DNA of 64,000 bases from Clostridiales bacterium (GCA_019423685.1 JAHZAY010000011.1:20913-84912); one strand, 5' to 3'; shown: positions 30,741 through 39,137, numbered from the stretch's first letter. The notes: a model not told the origin generated them from the sequence alone. Numbers and translations: made by a program.

Positions 30741-31820
30741 ATGAAACAGTATCACGTCGCTGTCATCGGCGCCACCGGCATGGTCGGCCAGCGCTTTGTC
30801 ACCCTCCTGCACAACCACCCGTGGTTCACCGTCACCACCGTTGCGGCCTCCGCACACTCCGCCGGCAAGTCCTACCGCGATGCGGTCGGCTCCCGCTGGA
30901 TGATGGCCGACCCCATCCCAGAGGAGGTCGCCGGCCTGACCGTGCGCGACGCGGTGGCCGACGCCGAGGAGATTGCCCACAGCGTAGACTTTGCCTTCTG
31001 CGCGGTGGATATGCCCAAGGATGAGATCCGCGCCCTGGAGGAGCGCTATGCCCGCCTGGAGTGCCCGGTGATGTCCAACAACTCCGCCCACCGCTTCACC
31101 CCCGACGTGCCGATGATGATCCCCGAGATCAACGACCACCACGCCGAGGTCATCGCCTCCCAGCGCAAGCGCCTGGGCACCCGCCGCGGCTTCATCTCGG
31201 TCAAATCCAACTGCTCGCTGCAAAGCTATGTGCCGGCGCTGCACCCGCTGATGTCCTTTGGCATCACCAAGGTGCTGGCCTGCACCTATCAGGCCATCTC
31301 GGGCGCGGGCAAAAACTTCTCCACCTGGCCGGAGATGGTGGACAACGTCATCCCCTTCATCGGCGGCGAGGAGGAAAAGAGCGAGCGCGAACCGCTGAAA
31401 ATCTGGGGCGAGGTGACCGGCGGTGTGATCGTCCCGGCGGCAACCCCTTCGATCACCACCCAGTGCATCCGCGTACCGGTCACCGACGGACATCTGGCGG
31501 CGGTATTTGTCTCCTTTGCGCAAAAGCCCACCATCGAGCAGATTAAACAGGCCTGGAGCAGCTTTGCGGGCTATCCGCAGCAGCACCATCTGCCGTCCGC
31601 TCCGGCGCAGTTTTTGACCTACTTTAAGGAGGACAACCGCCCGCAGACCAGACTGGACCGCGACCTGGAGGGCGGCATGGGCATCTCGATCGGCCGCCTG
31701 CGCGAGGACACCCAGTACGACTACAAATTTGTCTGCCTGTCGCACAACACCATCCGCGGAGCTGCGGGCGGCGCGATTTTGATGGCAGAGACGCTGGCCA
31801 GCAAGGGCTATCTGGATTAG
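30741..31820 (+). CDS. asd: Aspartate-semialdehyde dehydrogenase
   Basis: 359 residues. Reduces aspartyl phosphate to the semialdehyde with NADPH, the branch point to lysine, methionine and threonine. N-terminal Rossmann motif GATGMVGQRF, catalytic Cys in SVKSNCSLQSYV, and the GAGKNFSTWPEM and IRVPVTDGH segments. The overall pattern is that of the archaeal/fungal-like class rather than the E. coli class. An AAAGGATG tract precedes the ATG. First gene of asd-dapA-dapB. Confidence 0.96.
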   Translation: MKQYHVAVIGATGMVGQRFVTLLHNHPWFTVTTVAASAHSAGKSYRDAVGSRWMMADPIPEEVAGLTVRDAVADAEEIAHSVDFAFCAVDMPKDEIRALEERYARLECPVMSNNSAHRFTPDVPMMIPEINDHHAEVIASQRKRLGTRRGFISVKSNCSLQSYVPALHPLMSFGITKVLACTYQAISGAGKNFSTWPEMVDNVIPFIGGEEEKSEREPLKIWGEVTGGVIVPAATPSITTQCIRVPVTDGHLAAVFVSFAQKPTIEQIKQAWSSFAGYPQQHHLPSAPAQFLTYFKEDNRPQTRLDRDLEGGMGISIGRLREDTQYDYKFVCLSHNTIRGAAGGAILMAETLASKGYLD

Positions 31821-31896
31821 TTTTAGACTGCGCTGGACGCGGGCAAACGCAAGAACTTACCACTTATGATAGAATCGAACAGAAGGGATGAACCGT

Positions 31897-32784
31897 ATGA
31901 AAAAAACCATCTTTACCGGCGCTGGCGTAGCGATCGTCACCCCAATGAACCCCGATGAGAGCATCAACTTTGAGGAGCTGGGCCGCATCATCGACGACCA
32001 GATCGAAAACGGCACCGACGCCATCGTCATCTGCGGCACCACCGGCGAGTCCTCCACCATGAGCGATCAGGAGCACGTCGACTGCATCGCCTACGCCGTC
32101 GAGCGCACCCGCCACCGCGTCCCGGTCATCGCGGGCGCCGGCAGCAACCACACCTCCTACGCCGTCTGGATGTCCAAACAGGCCAAACAGGCCGGCGCAG
32201 ACGCCCTGCTGCACGTCACCCCCTACTACAACAAGACCTCTCAGGAAGGTCTGGTGCGCCACTTTTCCACCATTGCCGACGCCACCGACCTGCCGATCAT
32301 CCTCTATAACGTGCCTTCCCGCACCGGCGTCAACATCCTGCCCGAGACCTACCGCCGGCTCTCCGAGCACCCGAACATCGTGGCGGTCAAAGAGGCGGGC
32401 GGCAACTTCTCGCAGATTGCCCAGACTGCACAGCTGTGCGGCGATGAGCTGACCCTGTATTCCGGCAACGACGACCAGGTAGTCCCGCTGATGTCGCTGG
32501 GCGCAAAGGGCGTCATCTCGGTTTTGTCCAACGTGATGCCCCGCCAGACCCACCAGATGTGCCAGCTGTTCCTCTCCGGCAAGGTCGAGGAGAGCCGCGC
32601 CATGCAGCTGCAGCTGCTGCCGCTGATCAACGCCCTGTTTGCCGACGTCAACCCCATCCCGGTCAAAGAGGCGATGAACCTGCTGGGCTGGCACTGCGGC
32701 CCCTGCCGTCTGCCGCTGGCCCCGTTATCTGCGGCAAATCGTGAGCGGCTGATCGCCGCCATGCGCGAGCAAAACCTGCTCTAA
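31897..32784 (+). CDS. dapA: 4-hydroxy-tetrahydrodipicolinate synthase
   Basis: 295 residues, a TIM-barrel aldolase of class I. Condenses aspartate semialdehyde with pyruvate. Schiff-base Lys in VAVKEAGGN (about 163), Tyr in TPYYNKTSQEG, and the GTTGESSTM pyruvate-binding motif near residue 45 are all present. The ATG at 31897 has AGAAGGG nine bases upstream; another ATG nine bases earlier almost touches that site and is less likely. Second gene of the lysine/diaminopimelate operon. Confidence 0.96.
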   Translation: MKKTIFTGAGVAIVTPMNPDESINFEELGRIIDDQIENGTDAIVICGTTGESSTMSDQEHVDCIAYAVERTRHRVPVIAGAGSNHTSYAVWMSKQAKQAGADALLHVTPYYNKTSQEGLVRHFSTIADATDLPIILYNVPSRTGVNILPETYRRLSEHPNIVAVKEAGGNFSQIAQTAQLCGDELTLYSGNDDQVVPLMSLGAKGVISVLSNVMPRQTHQMCQLFLSGKVEESRAMQLQLLPLINALFADVNPIPVKEAMNLLGWHCGPCRLPLAPLSAANRERLIAAMREQNLL

Positions 32785-32871
32785 AAGCGCTTTGTCCCCA
32801 TTTGGGGGAGGTTTTGCTCTTTTTTGGGAAGTGCAAAAGTGTCTTAAAAGAGAAGAAAGGAAGTACAAAGA

Positions 32872-33618
32872 ATGGTAAAGATTTTGCTTTCCGGAGCTGC
32901 CGGAAAGATGGGCCAGGCTGTGGTGCGCGCCACAGCCCAGCAGGAGGATTGCTGCGTTGCGGCCGGCATCGACCGCGTGCCGGCGCCGGGGGGTTTCCCC
33001 ACCTTTTCCTCTCCCAGTGAATGCGACGTGGCGTGCGACGTGCTGATCGACTTTTCCCACCCGACGCTGCTGGACGGGGTGCTCTCCTACGCCCTCTCGC
33101 ACAAGCTGCCGGCCGTCATCTGCACCACCGGTTTAAGCCCGGAGCAGATCGACAAGATCCACCAGGCCGCCCAGGAGATCCCGGTCTTTTTCTCGGCGAA
33201 CATGTCGCTGGGCGTATCGCTGCTGTGCGAGCTGGCCAAGCGCGCCGCCAAGGTATTGGGCCGCTCCTACGACATCGAGATCATCGAGCGCCACCACAAC
33301 CGCAAGCTGGACGCCCCCAGCGGCACCGCGCTGATGCTGGCCGACGCCATCTCCTCCCAGCTGCCCGAGCAGCCGGCCTATGTCTATGACCGGCACAGCC
33401 GCCGCGCCGCCCGTCCAAAGAACGAGATCGGCATCCACTCCATCCGCGGCGGCACCATCACCGGCGAGCACGAGGTGCTCTTTGCCGGCACCGACGAGAC
33501 GCTGTCGCTGATTCACTCGGCCTCCAGCCGCGACGTCTTTGCCACCGGCGCGCTGAGTGCGGCAATCTTTGTACAAAATCAGCGTCCAGGGCTTTACAGC
33601 ATGGCCGATCTGGTTTAA
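32872..33618 (+). CDS. dapB: 4-hydroxy-tetrahydrodipicolinate reductase
   Basis: 248 residues. NAD(P)H-dependent reduction to tetrahydrodipicolinate. Rossmann motif SGAAGKMGQ at the start, substrate motif EIIERHHNRKLDAPSGTAL with the catalytic HH pair and Lys, and the C-terminal HSIRGGTITGEHEVLF. RBS AAGGAAG before the ATG. Third gene of the operon, 87 bases after dapA. Confidence 0.96.
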   Translation: MVKILLSGAAGKMGQAVVRATAQQEDCCVAAGIDRVPAPGGFPTFSSPSECDVACDVLIDFSHPTLLDGVLSYALSHKLPAVICTTGLSPEQIDKIHQAAQEIPVFFSANMSLGVSLLCELAKRAAKVLGRSYDIEIIERHHNRKLDAPSGTALMLADAISSQLPEQPAYVYDRHSRRAARPKNEIGIHSIRGGTITGEHEVLFAGTDETLSLIHSASSRDVFATGALSAAIFVQNQRPGLYSMADLV

Positions 33619-33657
33619 AATAGGAGGAAAGTATCACTTCCGAAAGAGGGAACCTGT

Positions 33658-34122
33658 ATGAACGGCGTGAGCAAGATTTCGACCACCGAGGACATCTCGC
33701 TTGTAAACTTTAAAAATATCTCCCGCGACCTGCGGGTGGCAAGCCAGATCATGGCGGCCTTCTCCGAGCAGGGCATCAACATCGACATGATTTCCCAGTC
33801 GGCGCCCACCGGCGAGACGGCGGACATTTCGTTCACCATCGACTCGAGCGACCTGGTGCGCACCCTGGCGATTGTGCAGCAGTTCCGCGCGCAGTACCCG
33901 ACGGTGCGCCCCAGCGTCTCCAGCGGCTGCTGCAAGGTGCAGCTGTACGGCGAAGAGATGCGCAACCAGCCGGGCGTGGCGGCCAAAGCCTTTTCGCTGG
34001 TGAGCGAAACGACCAGCGACATCCGGCTGATTACCACCTCCGAGGTGGACATCTCGATCCTCATCAGCCAGCACGACCTGCCCGCGGTGCGCAAAGTCCT
34101 CGAGGACTACTTTGGGGTGTAG
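33658..34122 (+). CDS. Stand-alone aspartokinase-type ACT domain protein
   Basis: 154 residues that consist only of two consecutive ACT domains (about 12-80 and 88-154) similar to the regulatory C-terminal part of aspartokinase (FSEQGINIDMISQS, FSLVSETTSDIRLITTSEVDIS). No kinase catalytic domain is present. In the context of a lysine-controlled operon it may bind lysine or threonine and regulate a separate aspartokinase, like the beta subunit that Bacillus makes from an internal start of lysC. It could also be a free amino acid sensor. ATG follows AGGAGGAAAG at longer spacing. Confidence 0.8.
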   Translation: MNGVSKISTTEDISLVNFKNISRDLRVASQIMAAFSEQGINIDMISQSAPTGETADISFTIDSSDLVRTLAIVQQFRAQYPTVRPSVSSGCCKVQLYGEEMRNQPGVAAKAFSLVSETTSDIRLITTSEVDISILISQHDLPAVRKVLEDYFGV

Positions 34123-34125
34123 ACG

Positions 34126-34311
34126 GTGAAACCAACGCGCTGCATCGACTGCCGCTTCTGCTGGCTGGACGACCGCCACAGCGACTACCGCCGGGGACCG
34201 ATCTACTTTTGCCGGCGCAAAGGCCGCTTCTTTAGCCGAAACTATCAGGTTGGTGAGGGGACCCGCATCGACCCAAACCAGCCCGCCTGTCCGCTCTTTG
34301 CAGAAAAATAG
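34126..34311 (+). CDS. Small cysteine-rich protein, unknown
   Basis: 61 residues, GTG start three bases after the ACT gene stop, so translation is probably coupled. CIDCRFC near the start, YFCRR in the middle and PACPLF near the end give five cysteines that could hold a zinc ion. Very basic centre (RRKGRFFSRNY). No family is recognised. Last gene of the lysine operon before a strong terminator. Confidence 0.6.
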   Translation: MKPTRCIDCRFCWLDDRHSDYRRGPIYFCRRKGRFFSRNYQVGEGTRIDPNQPACPLFAEK

Positions 34312-34321
34312 CACAAAAAAA

Positions 34322-34364
34322 GGAAGGCCGGATTGCCGCAGCTGCGGCAATCCGGCCTTTTTCT
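34322..34364. terminator. Bidirectional terminator after the lysine operon
   Basis: A 17-bp stem around AAGGCCGGATTGCCGCA with A-run before and T-run after; can also serve the convergent repressor gene. Confidence 0.92.
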
Positions 34365-34382
34365 TTTGCTATAGAATCTAAA

Positions 34383-35021
34383 CTAATCTAAAATACTGGT
34401 AAAGCCGACCGCCTTGCCCAGGATGCGCACCTGGGAGAGCTCTTCGCCGCTAAAGACCAGCGGCTCATACAGCGGATTGTCCGGCGAAAGGACCAGCTTA
34501 TCCGGGTATTTATAGACCCGCTTGAGGGTGGCGGAGTTGTCGATGGCGACGGCGGCGATCGAACCGTTGTCCACATCGGGCTGTTGGCGGATGTAGACGA
34601 TGTCGCCGTCGTGGATGTGGGCGCCGGTCATGCTGTCGCCGTGGCAGCGCAGCGCAAAGTCGGCCTTGATGTGGACCGGCACCTCCAGGATGGCCTCCAC
34701 ATTCTCGTCGGCCAGAATCGGCGCGCCGCAGGCGATGTCGCCCAGCAGCGGGATTTTGTAGGTTCTGGGCAGGGGAATGAGGTTTTCGATTGGCTGTGAA
34801 TCCATCTCTGTGCTCTCCCCCAGCAGCCAGGCGGGCGTGACGCGCAGCGCCTTGGCGATGGCCTCGACGACCGGAAGCTTCATCTTTTCAATTTTTCCCT
34901 TTTCGTAGCGCTGGATGGTCGAGACGGCGACCCCCACCTCGCGCGCGACATCCCCAAGATTGAGCCCCAGCTCTTCGCGGCGGCGCTGGATGCGGCGGCC
35001 TGTTTGCAGATTTTTTTCCAC
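34383..35021 (-). CDS. XRE-type self-cleaving repressor (S24 peptidase)
   Basis: 212 residues: Cro/CI-type helix-turn-helix (about 8-65, NLGDVAREVGVAVSTIQRYEKG) and a LexA-like S24 domain. Likely self-cleavage bond Cys98-Gly99 in DIACGAPIL, catalytic Ser130 in HGDSMTG and Lys167 in SATLKRV, so RecA-stimulated autocleavage after DNA damage is expected, as for HdiR or phage CI. The GTG at 35021 is the likely start, with GGGAGGGG before it; an ATG 24 bases upstream overlaps the -10 box. It is divergent from a tiny membrane protein across repeated operators. Confidence 0.88.
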   Translation of the reverse strand: MEKNLQTGRRIQRRREELGLNLGDVAREVGVAVSTIQRYEKGKIEKMKLPVVEAIAKALRVTPAWLLGESTEMDSQPIENLIPLPRTYKIPLLGDIACGAPILADENVEAILEVPVHIKADFALRCHGDSMTGAHIHDGDIVYIRQQPDVDNGSIAAVAIDNSATLKRVYKYPDKLVLSPDNPLYEPLVFSGEELSQVRILGKAVGFTSILD

Positions 35022-35045
35022 AGCTTCCCCTCCCTTTTTATCCAT

Positions 35046-35190
35046 ATTATACCACGATCTTTTGCGCGGTGCAACCCAAAAATAAAAATTTTGCGCTGCG
35101 CTATTGACTTCCCGTTTGCGCAGTGCTAAAATAAGGGCAGAGCAGAGGGGTTTGGCCCCATTTTTACGAGACAGGATTTGCGCAGTGCAA
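35046..35190. promoter_or_regulatory. Divergent promoters with four repeated operators
   Basis: Four copies of a 13-bp near-palindrome, consensus TTGCGCNGTGCAA: 35062-35074, 35091-35103, 35116-35128 and 35178-35190. The minus promoter (TTGCAC, 17, TATAAT at 35074-35046) has its -35 inside the first copy. The plus promoter (TTGACT 35104-35109, 17, TAAAAT 35127-35132) has the third copy across spacer and -10 and the second copy at its -35. This is what autorepression plus repression of the small gene would look like. Confidence 0.8.
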
Positions 35191-35222
35191 TCGCGCTGCC
35201 CACAAAAAAGGGAGAGAATGGT

Positions 35223-35396
35223 ATGGCAATCTTTTCGTTGGCACTTGTTTTATTCGGCGGCATGATCTTTTTTGCGCTCTGCGGGCTCGTCATCGAGCGC
35301 TACTGCGACCAGCAGGAGCAGCCCCTGACCCACCCCAAGGTGCACGCGCAGGCGGACAAAAGCGGCCCGCGCGACCTTCACCGGCGGGCGTGTTAG
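35223..35396 (+). CDS. 57-residue single-pass membrane protein under repressor control
   Basis: Begins with a strongly hydrophobic helix (about 2-25, IFSLALVLFGGMIFFALCGL), followed by a charged, basic tail. GGGAGAG precedes the ATG. It is the only gene directly behind the operator-covered plus promoter, so it would be induced when the S24 repressor cleaves itself. Small membrane proteins induced this way include division inhibitors and membrane toxins; sequence alone does not show which, if either, applies. Confidence 0.6.
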   Translation: MAIFSLALVLFGGMIFFALCGLVIERYCDQQEQPLTHPKVHAQADKSGPRDLHRRAC

Positions 35397-35559
35397 CCGA
35401 TTCTAAGACAAAAGATTTTATCTGTTTTCCCCTGCCCCATCCTCTTTTGGGGCGCTTGCGGGCTGCAAGTGCGCCCTGTCGGTGACCGGTTTTCGACAAA
35501 AAGCGCTTCACCCAGTGTATCAAATCTTCGTAAAATTTCCACTTGCGGGGAGAAAGGAT

Positions 35560-35588
35560 TTGACATTTTTATATCAGGCCGCTATAAT
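35560..35588 (+). promoter_or_regulatory. Perfect consensus promoter of the lectin-domain gene
   Basis: TTGACA, 17 bases, TATAAT, 60 bases before the start codon. Confidence 0.9.
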
Positions 35589-35648
35589 GAAGAGGAGCAG
35601 AGAAGGCGCAGCGGCGCTTTCCCTTCCTGTAGAAAGGAGAGGTCTGTT

Positions 35649-36293
35649 ATGAGAATTTACAAAACCAAGTACTATCATATCGCGACGCTTTCCGGCAAGC
35701 TGTTGACGGTCGACCCGGACGGGCTGGTCTCGGTGGCCGAGAGCGACCCTGCAAAGGCCCAGCTTTGGAAGTTTGTTCCGACCGGCAGCGCCTACCGCGT
35801 CTGCAATCTGGACACCGGCAAGGTGCTGGACATCATCGCCGGCGGCACCGTCAACGGGGCGTGGGTCCACGTCTGGGAGCCGGTGGAGACCGACAGCCAG
35901 CTGTGGATTGCGGAGATTGAGCGCGAACACATGCGCCTGCGCTCGGTGTCGAGCGGCAAATATCTGGACGTCACCCTCAGCGACAACACCCACACCCAAA
36001 TTTGGGAGAAGGCGGGAGAAAACCAGCTCTGGCTGCTGGAAGTGGTGCAGACCGAGGCGCCAAAGCCCGCCAAGAGCCGCTCGTCGGCGCTCAAAAAGAA
36101 GGACCCGTCGGCACTCAAGAAAAAAGATCCTTCCGCACTCAAAAAGAAGGACCCGTCGGCGCTCAAGAAGAAAGATCCTTCCGCGCTCAAAAAGAAGGAC
36201 CCCGCAGCGATCAAGCACCGCGAGGCCGCACCGATTCAGCAGGCACAAAAACCTGCCGCTTCCGGCAAAAAGAAAAACGCAAACCCACAATAA
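35649..36293 (+). CDS. Ricin-type beta-trefoil protein with cationic repeat tail
   Basis: 214 residues. The first about 138 residues look like a RICIN-type beta-trefoil: repeated QxW-like positions (QLWKF, QLWIAE, QIWEK, QLWLLE) with YYHIATLSGKLLTV, GKVLDIIAGG and GKYLDVTLSD as the three subdomain starts. From residue 146 come five copies of SALKKKDP, then a basic, Ala/Gln-rich end. No signal peptide or anchor is seen, so it is predicted cytoplasmic, unusual for a lectin fold. AGAAAGGAG precedes the ATG. Possible roles are binding a glycan, nucleic acid or spore/cell polymer; none can be chosen. Confidence 0.78.
   Translation: MRIYKTKYYHIATLSGKLLTVDPDGLVSVAESDPAKAQLWKFVPTGSAYRVCNLDTGKVLDIIAGGTVNGAWVHVWEPVETDSQLWIAEIEREHMRLRSVSSGKYLDVTLSDNTHTQIWEKAGENQLWLLEVVQTEAPKPAKSRSSALKKKDPSALKKKDPSALKKKDPSALKKKDPSALKKKDPAAIKHREAAPIQQAQKPAASGKKKNANPQ
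36084..36203 (+). repeat. 24-bp in-frame tandem repeat, five units
   Basis: Five 24-bp units code for SALKKKDP. Unit sequences alternate between two slightly different versions (AAAAAGAAG and AAGAAAAAA/AAGAAGAAA lysine codons), suggesting duplication of a 48-bp pair. Confidence 0.9.
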
Positions 36294-36435
36294 TTCCGCA
36301 GCTCCGTTTGGCAGCAGATGCTCCACGGGGCTGTTTTTTTGCGCGCAATCTGCCCCCCACAGGCAGACATATATAATAGAAGGGAATGTGCCGCTGCACA
36401 CTCCCTTTTTTGGATTGCGATGCATTTTTGTTTGC

Positions 36436-37059
36436 CTAGTGCTTCATCCTCTGCGCCAGCTGCGGCAGGATGCCGCCCACCGCGTTGCCCAGCGTCATCA
36501 CCAGCAGATAGGCCACCGTCTGCAAGCCCCAGCGGTTTGCCACCGAAAAGTAGAACATATTTGCCACACAGTGCTCAAAGCCTGCCAGAATGAACACCAT
36601 CACTCCCAAAAAGATGGCGATGTATTTGCCGACCGGGTGCGGATTGCTGCGATAGTTTTCTACCGCTATGTAAATCATCAGGTTGCACAGGATCGCCAGC
36701 AAAAAGATGCTCCACGGCGTGTCGCCGAGCTTTGTGTCGCACAGCCCCTGCGCCTTCTGCGCAAGCGCCTCCCCTGCGCGGGTCAGCCGGATCAGGTAAC
36801 CCACGCCCGCGGCGCCGATCAGGTTTCCCACCCAGATCTGTGCCAGCCACAGCAGGTACTGCCCCTTGTTTTGCGCGTCGGGCAGATAGCACACCTTGCC
36901 GGTGAACAGGTTATATCCGAAGGTGCAGATGGTGAACAGGCCGGTGGCAAACAGCGCCGCGCCCACCACCTTGTTCTCCACGCTCAGATAGATCACCCCG
37001 CCGACGGCGATGCACACGCCCGCCAGAATCGACTTGACCCACGATTCCTTTGTAATCAC
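36436..37059 (-). CDS. Formate/nitrite transporter family channel
   Basis: 207 residues with six hydrophobic helices. FNT signatures are visible: NLFTGKVCYL (broken helix 2), FEHCVANMFYF (helix 5 with the channel His) and TLGNAVGGILP near the end. Such pentameric channels move formate, nitrite, hydrosulfide or similar monovalent anions; the exact ion cannot be read. GTG at 37059 is the probable start, since AAAGGAGG lies eight bases upstream, and no ATG fits. Confidence 0.9.
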   Translation of the reverse strand: MITKESWVKSILAGVCIAVGGVIYLSVENKVVGAALFATGLFTICTFGYNLFTGKVCYLPDAQNKGQYLLWLAQIWVGNLIGAAGVGYLIRLTRAGEALAQKAQGLCDTKLGDTPWSIFLLAILCNLMIYIAVENYRSNPHPVGKYIAIFLGVMVFILAGFEHCVANMFYFSVANRWGLQTVAYLLVMTLGNAVGGILPQLAQRMKH

Positions 37060-37205
37060 CCCAAATTCCTCCTTTGATTTGTTTCGGGGCAATACCGGTA
37101 TGCGGACAAGTACAACCCCTTCTTCTGTCTATCATAACAAAATTTTTCCCCAAATACAAGGGGGTATTGTCCCTGCTGCTAAAAAAGGAGAGGTGGGGCC
37201 CTGGT

Positions 37206-37288
37206 TTAATAGCGGTTCTCCCCTCCCCCCTCCTCAAAGCAGCTCTTGAGCTTTTGCAGCGCCTTTTTCTCGATGCGCGAGACATAGC
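37206..37288 (-). CDS. sigK: sigK, detached 3' segment
   Basis: Reading the minus strand from the core site, the sequence gives YVSRIEKKALQKLKSCF and ends in TAA after 26 residues. This is the missing C-terminal part of region 4.2 of sigma K, whose gene body ends at 45650 on the other side of the inserted element. It has no start of its own. Removing bases 37289-45649 joins the two parts into one 708-base frame (235 residues). Confidence 0.93.
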
Positions 37289-37307
37289 GACACGCCTATT
37301 GTAAACG
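37282..37307. other. Left attachment site of the skin-like element
   Basis: Core ACATAGC (37282-37288) shared with the right end, followed inside the element by CTATTGTAAACG (37296-37307), the mirror image of the arm at the right end. A serine recombinase would cut within the core. Confidence 0.8.
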
Positions 37308-37314
37308 ATGCCCT

Positions 37315-38892
37315 TTAAGAAATCGCCTCCAGCTCATGGAAGCGGAATTTTATAATGATCTCTTTTTCCTCGGTCAGCTCCACCCGTTCGATGAGGCTGA
37401 CCAGCAATTCCCGACTGTTGAGTGCCGAGTCCAGAAACTGTTTCACCAGCAACCTGGCTTTTTCTTCGGTATTCACCGGCTGCTTTGCCTGTTCTTGCAG
37501 GCTCTTCAGCCGATCTTCCAGAACCGTGCGGTCCATCTTGACCTTCTGATAGATGCGCTGAAAGTCCTCTTCGGAGAGCAGGCCATTCAGCCGGTCCATA
37601 TACATCTGATCCAGATTGGTAGTCAGAGCAATGATTTTGGATTGCAGCGCTTGCATCTCCGCTTCACAGCTGGACTCCTTGCTGGCGTTCTCCACCGCTT
37701 CTTCTGCGATTTGGTGCAGCCGGTCAGGGTTCAGATAGGCCTGGCAGACCTCCCGTACCTTGGCAATCACGGCGTCATTCACCGTTTCTTCCTTGATGGA
37801 ATGACAGGTGCAGACGCCCGCCTTGGTGAATCGCTGATAGGTCCGGCAGACAAAGAACAGGCGATCTTCACCTGCGGCATTCTTGCGGTTAAGCACCGCC
37901 ATGGGATAGCCGCACTCGTGGCAGAAAATCAGCCCTTTCAGCAAGAAGTCATAGGTTCGGCTTCTGGTGTGTTTGCGACTGTTTACCAGCATTTGTACCT
38001 TCCGAAAGGTCTCCGGGTCAATGATCGATTCATGCGTTCCTTCCACTACCACCCAGTTTTCCGGTGATTGCCTCAGACACTTCTTGGATTTGTAGCTGAT
38101 TTTCACCATGCGTCCCTGCACCATATTGCCGATGTAGGTCTCGTTTTTCAGCATTTCGGAAATGCGCTCGCTGCTCCATAAGCCGGTGTAAGGGCCGGGA
38201 TTTCCAACTTTCCAGCCGCAGTAGGTAGCGGGTGTAGGGACACCTTCTTCATTGAGTGTAGTCGCAATTTTCCGGCAGCTCATACCCGAAAGCGCCAGGG
38301 CAAAAATCCGCCGCACTACCGGAGCTACTTCCTCGTCAATGACGATCTTGTTTTTCTCGGTAGGGTGCATCTTGTATCCATACATGGGCTTGCCGCCGAT
38401 GAACTGTCCCTTCCGTTGTTTATCTCGCTTGACACTTTTGATCTTCTTGGAGATGTCCTTCGCGTACATGTCGTTCATGATGGCACGGAATGGAGTGATG
38501 TCGTTGGCTGTGGAGTCTACGCCAGTGTCGATGCCGTCCAGCAGGGAAATATACCGCACCCGATGTTCCGGAAAGTACCGCTCCATATAGTGACCGGTCA
38601 TGATATAATCACGGCCCAAACGGGAAAGGTCCTTGGTGATGACCATATTGACCTTTTTTGTCTCAATGTCGCCAATCATCCGCTGGAAACTGGGGCGGTC
38701 AAAACTGGTCCCGCTCCATCCGTCGTCTACATAGATGTCAAAGACGGATAGCCGGTGCTGCTGAACAAACTCCCGCAGCAAAGACTCCTGGTTCTGGACA
38801 CTCTGGGATGGTCCTTCGTTTTCATCCTCCTTTGATAGTCTGATGTATAAAGCCACATGGTAGTCCATGGGGTTGCTTATCTCTAAGTACAT
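37315..38892 (-). CDS. Large serine recombinase (SpoIVCA-like)
   Basis: 525 residues: resolvase catalytic domain (about 10-160) with Ser20 in ALYIRLSKED and the Arg-rich YVDDGWSGTSFDRPSF and DLSRLGRDY motifs; recombinase domain (about 190-300); zinc ribbon CHECGYP...CRT...C (about 345-390); coiled coil near the C-terminus (about 400-480). ATG at 38892 has AGGAGG upstream. The gene starts reading toward the left element end and stops only 26 bases from the attachment core, the usual place for the integrase/excisionase of a skin element. It is the best candidate for the sigK rearrangement enzyme. Confidence 0.94.
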   Translation of the reverse strand: MYLEISNPMDYHVALYIRLSKEDENEGPSQSVQNQESLLREFVQQHRLSVFDIYVDDGWSGTSFDRPSFQRMIGDIETKKVNMVITKDLSRLGRDYIMTGHYMERYFPEHRVRYISLLDGIDTGVDSTANDITPFRAIMNDMYAKDISKKIKSVKRDKQRKGQFIGGKPMYGYKMHPTEKNKIVIDEEVAPVVRRIFALALSGMSCRKIATTLNEEGVPTPATYCGWKVGNPGPYTGLWSSERISEMLKNETYIGNMVQGRMVKISYKSKKCLRQSPENWVVVEGTHESIIDPETFRKVQMLVNSRKHTRSRTYDFLLKGLIFCHECGYPMAVLNRKNAAGEDRLFFVCRTYQRFTKAGVCTCHSIKEETVNDAVIAKVREVCQAYLNPDRLHQIAEEAVENASKESSCEAEMQALQSKIIALTTNLDQMYMDRLNGLLSEEDFQRIYQKVKMDRTVLEDRLKSLQEQAKQPVNTEEKARLLVKQFLDSALNSRELLVSLIERVELTEEKEIIIKFRFHELEAIS

Positions 38893-38928
38893 ACCATACC
38901 TCCTGAGATAAGCGGCCATTCATCGACA

Positions 38929-39063
38929 TTATTGTATCGTGACTTTTCCATATCCGGCAAGGATGCGGTGAAGATACAGCCGAAAGGACTCTTCCAGAAG
39001 CTCCGGCAGTGCTCTCTCGGCTGACTCAAAAACACAACGTACAACAGGGGCGTTTTTCGGCAT
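38929..39063 (-). CDS. 44-residue protein before the serine recombinase
   Basis: A short protein (MPKNAPVVRCVFESAERALP...) with AAAGGAGG eight bases before its ATG. It ends 36 bases before the recombinase start, so the two are probably co-expressed. Small proteins of this type often precede large serine recombinases in clostridial mobile elements; one possible role is a recombination directionality factor, which is inference only. Confidence 0.6.
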   Translation of the reverse strand: MPKNAPVVRCVFESAERALPELLEESFRLYLHRILAGYGKVTIQ

Positions 39064-39137
39064 GGTATCATCCTCCTTTACGATATAGAAAAGAATATGT
39101 GTAAATCCGCTAAGCATTGCCTGTCCATTGAAAAAGG

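Noticed and set aside
30342..31745. A 467-codon minus-strand frame across the riboswitch and asd
   Set aside because: Antisense shadow; the plus strand has a clear riboswitch, terminator and asd.
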